Assembly: GCA_947489665.1 (NCBI GenBank) | Contig: CANLEH010000001.1 | Coordinates: 778,501-842,500, forward strand | Reading direction: 5' to 3' | Length of the DNA: 64,000 nt | DNA from: an uncultured Roseicyclus sp. | GTDB lineage: Bacteria > Pseudomonadota > Alphaproteobacteria > Rhodobacterales > Rhodobacteraceae | Shown here: positions 60,834-64,000 of the stretch, piece by piece | Position numbering within the stretch: position 1 is the stretch's first letter | Layout: each line of letters starts with the position of its first letter | Program-made: the position numbers and the translations under genes | The notes under the pieces: model-generated | What the model saw: the letters and a program-made list of their open reading frames with translations, nothing else | Database searches by the model: none | Told to the model about the DNA's origin: nothing

Positions 60834-62081
60834 ATGACCGACGCTACCATTTTCCCGCAGCTGGAAATCCCTGAAACCATCGCCGCAGGTCCCGGACCGG
60901 GCAACACCGATGGCCGCGTGCTGGCGCGGTTCGCCGGTGCGGGCCTTGCGGATCACATGCACGGCGACGTCCTGCGCGGCATGGTCGAGTGTAAGCAGAT
61001 GCTGCGCGCCGTCATGGGCACTGAAAACGTGCACACGTATGGCGTTGCGGGCACCGGATGGTCCGGCCTCGATGTGATGTTCAGCGCGGTGCAGCCCGGC
61101 GACAAGGTGGTGATGTTCGTCAATGGCACGTTCTCGGGTATCGACGGCCTGACCGTCCGCATGCGCGCGGCCACGGCTGAGGAACTCGCCGCCAACCCGA
61201 TGGATCCGCGGCCTGCCTCCGTCACCATCATCAACGTGCCCCACGGCCAATCCGTCACCGGTGAGATTGTCGAAGCCGCCCTCGCCGAGCACAAACCGAA
61301 ATGGGCTGCCATGGCGCATTGGGAAACGGGCTCAGGCCGCGTGAACGACATCCAAGGTTTTTCCGAAGCTTGCGAACGCCACGGGGCGATGGGCCTGGTT
61401 GATGCCGTCTCCTCCCTCGGCGTCGAAGACTTCCGTATCGACGATTTCCCCGGCGTCCACGGTTGGGCCTCCTGCCCGCAAAAGGGCATCTGCTGTCTGC
61501 CGCTGACCTACGCGCCCGTCAGCTTCACCGATCGCTACATTGCCGAGCTGCTCAAGACCGGCACCCGCACCTTCGCTCATCACCCCATCCTCGAAGCCCG
61601 CCATTGGGGCATCATCGACGGTAAAGATGTGGAGGAGGGCACCTATCATCGCACCCATTCTGCCTATGCAGTCTCTGCCTTCCACGAGGCGCTTCGCATC
61701 CTGCTGCAAGAGGGCGTCGCACGTCGGGCACGGGATTACACATTCCACGAAGCGGCATTGAAAGCCGCCGTGACCGCGATGGGCTGTGAAGTGACCTCGA
61801 ACATGACCTCGCTCGTCGTGCTTAACCTGCCGCCCGCCATGGCAGGCCGCGAAATGGAGCTTGTCCAGCACTGCCGTGCGCAGAACTTCGGCATCTGGCC
61901 AACGCTCAGCGAGCCTGTTCAAGTTCGCATCGGCATCCTCAATCTTCTGCAAGAACACGTCATCCGCGACATCGTCACCCGCTTCGGCCAGGCGATCCGC
62001 GATCTGGGCGGCAGCTACGACGATCAAGCCGTCGCGTATGCTCTCGACAGCCATTACGGCCAAGCCATCGCAGCGGAGTAA
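60834..62081 (+). CDS. Class V aminotransferase, probable serine-glyoxylate aminotransferase
   Basis: PLP enzyme of 415 aa. [19 protein letters not shown] is the opening of the alanine/serine-glyoxylate group; [39 protein letters not shown] (PLP Asp) and [13 protein letters not shown] (probable Schiff-base Lys in QKG) follow. It would pass the amino group from serine to glyoxylate, giving hydroxypyruvate and glycine. The ATG at 60834 has GGAGAG upstream; the frame extends 42 codons upstream through the promoter. It is followed after five bases by mtkA. Sequence alone leaves alanine or aspartate as other donors. Confidence 0.8.
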   Translation: MTDATIFPQLEIPETIAAGPGPGNTDGRVLARFAGAGLADHMHGDVLRGMVECKQMLRAVMGTENVHTYGVAGTGWSGLDVMFSAVQPGDKVVMFVNGTFSGIDGLTVRMRAATAEELAANPMDPRPASVTIINVPHGQSVTGEIVEAALAEHKPKWAAMAHWETGSGRVNDIQGFSEACERHGAMGLVDAVSSLGVEDFRIDDFPGVHGWASCPQKGICCLPLTYAPVSFTDRYIAELLKTGTRTFAHHPILEARHWGIIDGKDVEEGTYHRTHSAYAVSAFHEALRILLQEGVARRARDYTFHEAALKAAVTAMGCEVTSNMTSLVVLNLPPAMAGREMELVQHCRAQNFGIWPTLSEPVQVRIGILNLLQEHVIRDIVTRFGQAIRDLGGSYDDQAVAYALDSHYGQAIAAE

Positions 62082-62086
62082 GCCCC

Positions 62087-63316
62087 ATGGATATCCACGA
62101 ATATCAAGCCAAAGAACTGCTCGCGAATTTTGGAGTGGCGGTGCCAGATGGTGCGCTCGCTTACAGCCCCGAACAGGCCGCTTACCGTGCCCGCGAACTC
62201 GGGGGTGAGCGTTGGGTCGTTAAAAGCCAGATCCACGCCGGTGGGCGTGGCAAGGCCGGCGGTGTTAAGGTCTGTGACAGCGACGTGGAAATCCATGATG
62301 CGGCTGACGCGATGTTCGGCCAAAAGCTCGTCACGCACCAAACCGGCCCCGAGGGCAAGGGCGTCTACCGGGTTTACGTTGAAGCCGCCGTGCCGATTGA
62401 TCGCGAGATCTACCTCGGCTTTGTCCTCGACCGCACCAGCCAGCGTGTCATGATCGTGGCCTCGGGTGAGGGCGGGATGGAGATCGAAGATATCTCCGCT
62501 GAAAAGCCCGACTCTATCGTGCGCGCCACGGTGGAGCCCGCCGTAGGCCTGCGCGAATTCCAGTGCCGTCAGATGGCCTTCAAACTGGGTATCGAAGCCG
62601 GTCAGGTGCAGCAATTCACCCGCACGCTGCAAGGTTGCTACCGCGCCTTCACAGAACTCGACGCGACGATGGTTGAGATAAACCCGCTCGTCATCACCTC
62701 CGACAACCGCGTCATCGCACTCGACGCGAAGATGACTTTCGATGACAACGCGCTCTTCCGCCACCCACACGTGGCCGAGCTCCGTGACAAAAGCCAGGAA
62801 GACCCTCGCGAAAGCCGCGCGGCTGATCGGGGCCTCAGCTATGTGGGCCTCGACGGCAATATCGGATGCATCGTGAATGGCGCAGGCCTTGCGATGGCGA
62901 CGATGGACACGATCAAACTGGCGGGCGGCGAGCCCGCGAACTTCCTCGACATCGGAGGCGGCGCCACGCCCGAACGCGTGGCCAAGGCCTTCCGCCTCGT
63001 CCTGTCGGACAAGAACGTGCAGGCGATCCTTGTGAACATCTTCGCGGGCATCAACCGCTGCGATTGGGTCGCCGAAGGTGTGGTGCAAGCCATGCAGGAG
63101 GTCGGCGTTGAGGTGCCGGTCATCGTGCGCCTGGCCGGAACCAATGTGGAGGAGGGGCAAAAGATCCTCGCCCGATCTGGTCTGCCGATCATCCGTGCCG
63201 CCACCCTCAATGAGGCCGCCGAACGGGCCGTGGGGGCTTGGAGAAACGACCTCTCTCAAGGGGTTGTCGTCCGCGAACCGGGCGCAAATGCAAAAATCTT
63301 GAGGGCCGTATCATGA
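62087..63316 (+). CDS. mtkA: Malate-CoA ligase (malate thiokinase) beta subunit
   Basis: The 409-aa ATP-grasp subunit resembles succinyl-CoA synthetase Suc[75 protein letters not shown] and [20 protein letters not shown]. Placement beside mcl and the aminotransferase, rather than beside 2-oxoglutarate dehydrogenase genes, points to malate as substrate. FVNIFAGI-type loop ([20 protein letters not shown]) is intact. It overlaps mtkB by 4 bases (ATGA). Confidence 0.88.
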   Translation: MDIHEYQAKELLANFGVAVPDGALAYSPEQAAYRARELGGERWVVKSQIHAGGRGKAGGVKVCDSDVEIHDAADAMFGQKLVTHQTGPEGKGVYRVYVEAAVPIDREIYLGFVLDRTSQRVMIVASGEGGMEIEDISAEKPDSIVRATVEPAVGLREFQCRQMAFKLGIEAGQVQQFTRTLQGCYRAFTELDATMVEINPLVITSDNRVIALDAKMTFDDNALFRHPHVAELRDKSQEDPRESRAADRGLSYVGLDGNIGCIVNGAGLAMATMDTIKLAGGEPANFLDIGGGATPERVAKAFRLVLSDKNVQAILVNIFAGINRCDWVAEGVVQAMQEVGVEVPVIVRLAGTNVEEGQKILARSGLPIIRAATLNEAAERAVGAWRNDLSQGVVVREPGANAKILRAVS

Positions 63317-64000
63317 GCATTCTTCTCGATGAGACCACCAAAGTCATCGTGCAGGGCATCACCGGCAAAATGGCGCGCTTCCACACCAAGGAAATGATCG
63401 ACTACGGCACCAATGTCGTGGGCGGTGTCGTGCCCGGCAAAGGCGGCGAGACCTGTGAAGGCGTGCCCGTTTTCGACACGGTCGAAGATGCCGTTGCGGC
63501 CACCGGTGCGGAAGCCAGCCTCGTCTTCGTCCCGCCCCCCTTTGCCGCCGACAGCATCATGGAAGCGGCCGATGCGGGCATCCGCTATTGCGTCTGCATC
63601 ACCGACGGCATTCCCGCGCAGGACATGATCCGCGTGAAGCGCTACATGTATCGCTACCCCAAGGATCGTCGCATGGTCCTGACCGGCCCGAATTGCGCCG
63701 GCACGATCAGCCCGGGCAAGGCCATGTTGGGCATCATGCCCGGCCACATCTACCTGAAAGGGAATGTGGGCATCGTGGGCCGCTCCGGCACGCTGGGATA
63801 TGAAGCCGCGGCACAGCTTAAGGAACTCGGGCTTGGTGTTTCCACCTCAGTCGGAATTGGTGGTGATCCAATCAACGGCTCATCCTTCCGAGACATCCTT
63901 GAACGGTTCGAGGCCGACCCGGACACTCACGTTGTCGCCATGATCGGTGAGATCGGCGGCCCGCAAGAGGCTGAGGCAGCGGAGTACATCCAGAACCACA
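63313..64000 (+). CDS. mtkB: Malate-CoA ligase alpha subunit, 5' part (cut by window edge)
   Basis: Open from ATG 63313 to the end of the window (229 codons, no stop). [27 protein letters not shown] is the CoA-binding Rossmann start of SucD-like subunits; [43 protein letters not shown] and [35 protein letters not shown] follow. The phospho-histidine region is beyond the edge. With MtkA it forms malyl-CoA from malate, CoA and ATP. Confidence 0.88.
   Translation, partial: MSILLDETTKVIVQGITGKMARFHTKEMIDYGTNVVGGVVPGKGGETCEGVPVFDTVEDAVAATGAEASLVFVPPPFAADSIMEAADAGIRYCVCITDGIPAQDMIRVKRYMYRYPKDRRMVLTGPNCAGTISPGKAMLGIMPGHIYLKGNVGIVGRSGTLGYEAAAQLKELGLGVSTSVGIGGDPINGSSFRDILERFEADPDTHVVAMIGEIGGPQEAEAAEYIQNH

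Noticed and set aside
62054-63259. A 401-codon minus-strand open frame
   Set aside because: Fully opposite the clear malate-CoA ligase beta gene and without recognisable motifs.
1-64000. CRISPR arrays, rRNA, tRNA or insertion sequences
   Set aside because: No regularly spaced direct repeats, cloverleaf sequences, rRNA-like stretches or transposase genes were recognised by eye; a covariance-model scan could still find a small RNA.

Overview
The window looks like chromosome of a marine alphaproteobacterium of the Rhodobacteraceae (Roseobacter group). The inference rests on gene content and codon style: GC-rich coding sequence, an RTX/type I secretion locus, a fused MrpAB-type Pha antiporter, urtABCDE, a tripartite tricarboxylate transporter island, organosulfonate genes and serine-cycle genes. 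No rRNA, tRNA, CRISPR array or insertion sequence was seen.

Layout. 1-5.3 kb: type I secretion ABC protein (cut by the window edge), HlyD-like adaptor and an RTX repeat protein whose reading frame is broken at a G8 run. 5.3-7.9 kb: a decayed zone with remnants of LysR, VOC and SRPBCC genes, one intact SRPBCC gene and a 5'-clipped LysR gene. 7.9-10.2 kb: TetR regulator, divergent membrane-protein pair and a small secreted-protein pseudogene. 10.2-12.9 kb: SsuABC/TauABC-like ABC importer. 13.6-14.5 kb: lytic transglycosylase. 14.6-20.6 kb: six-gene Pha/Mrp cation/proton antiporter operon. 20.8-23.2 kb: accessory stretch with a nuclease-like secreted protein, HxlR regulator with a broken start, YCII protein and a lone tyrosine recombinase. 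23.5-28.1 kb: processive family 2 glycosyltransferase, BcsB-like protein and SQD1-like nucleotide-sugar enzyme. 28.2-32.0 kb: hybrid histidine kinase, small secreted protein and divergent NarL-type regulator. 32.5-39.5 kb: urea ABC transporter urtABCDE with divergent LysR.

39.5-53.8 kb is the most interesting region. A GntR-controlled divergon has on one side an isopropylmalate-dehydrogenase-family enzyme, a Gfo/Idh/MocA oxidoreductase and the GntR gene. On the other side are TctCBA, an ABM protein, a metallo-beta-lactamase hydrolase and a DUF1537 four-carbon acid sugar kinase. Converging on it is an operon of seven genes: HpsN-like dehydrogenase, SDR, zinc-type alcohol dehydrogenase, UspA, sulfopyruvate decarboxylase alpha and beta, and an FMN alpha-hydroxyacid oxidase. 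Read in order, these enzymes could carry 2,3-dihydroxypropane-1-sulfonate through sulfolactate and sulfopyruvate to sulfoacetaldehyde. The operon is preceded by a perfect 15-bp inverted repeat made of two LacI-type operators, but no LacI gene lies in the window.

54-58.9 kb: hydantoinase/oxoprolinase A and B genes and a LysR regulator. 58.9-64 kb: serine-cycle block with malyl-CoA lyase, a LuxR-type regulator with a degenerate receiver, a class V aminotransferase (probably serine-glyoxylate) and malate-CoA ligase beta and alpha, the last cut by the window edge.
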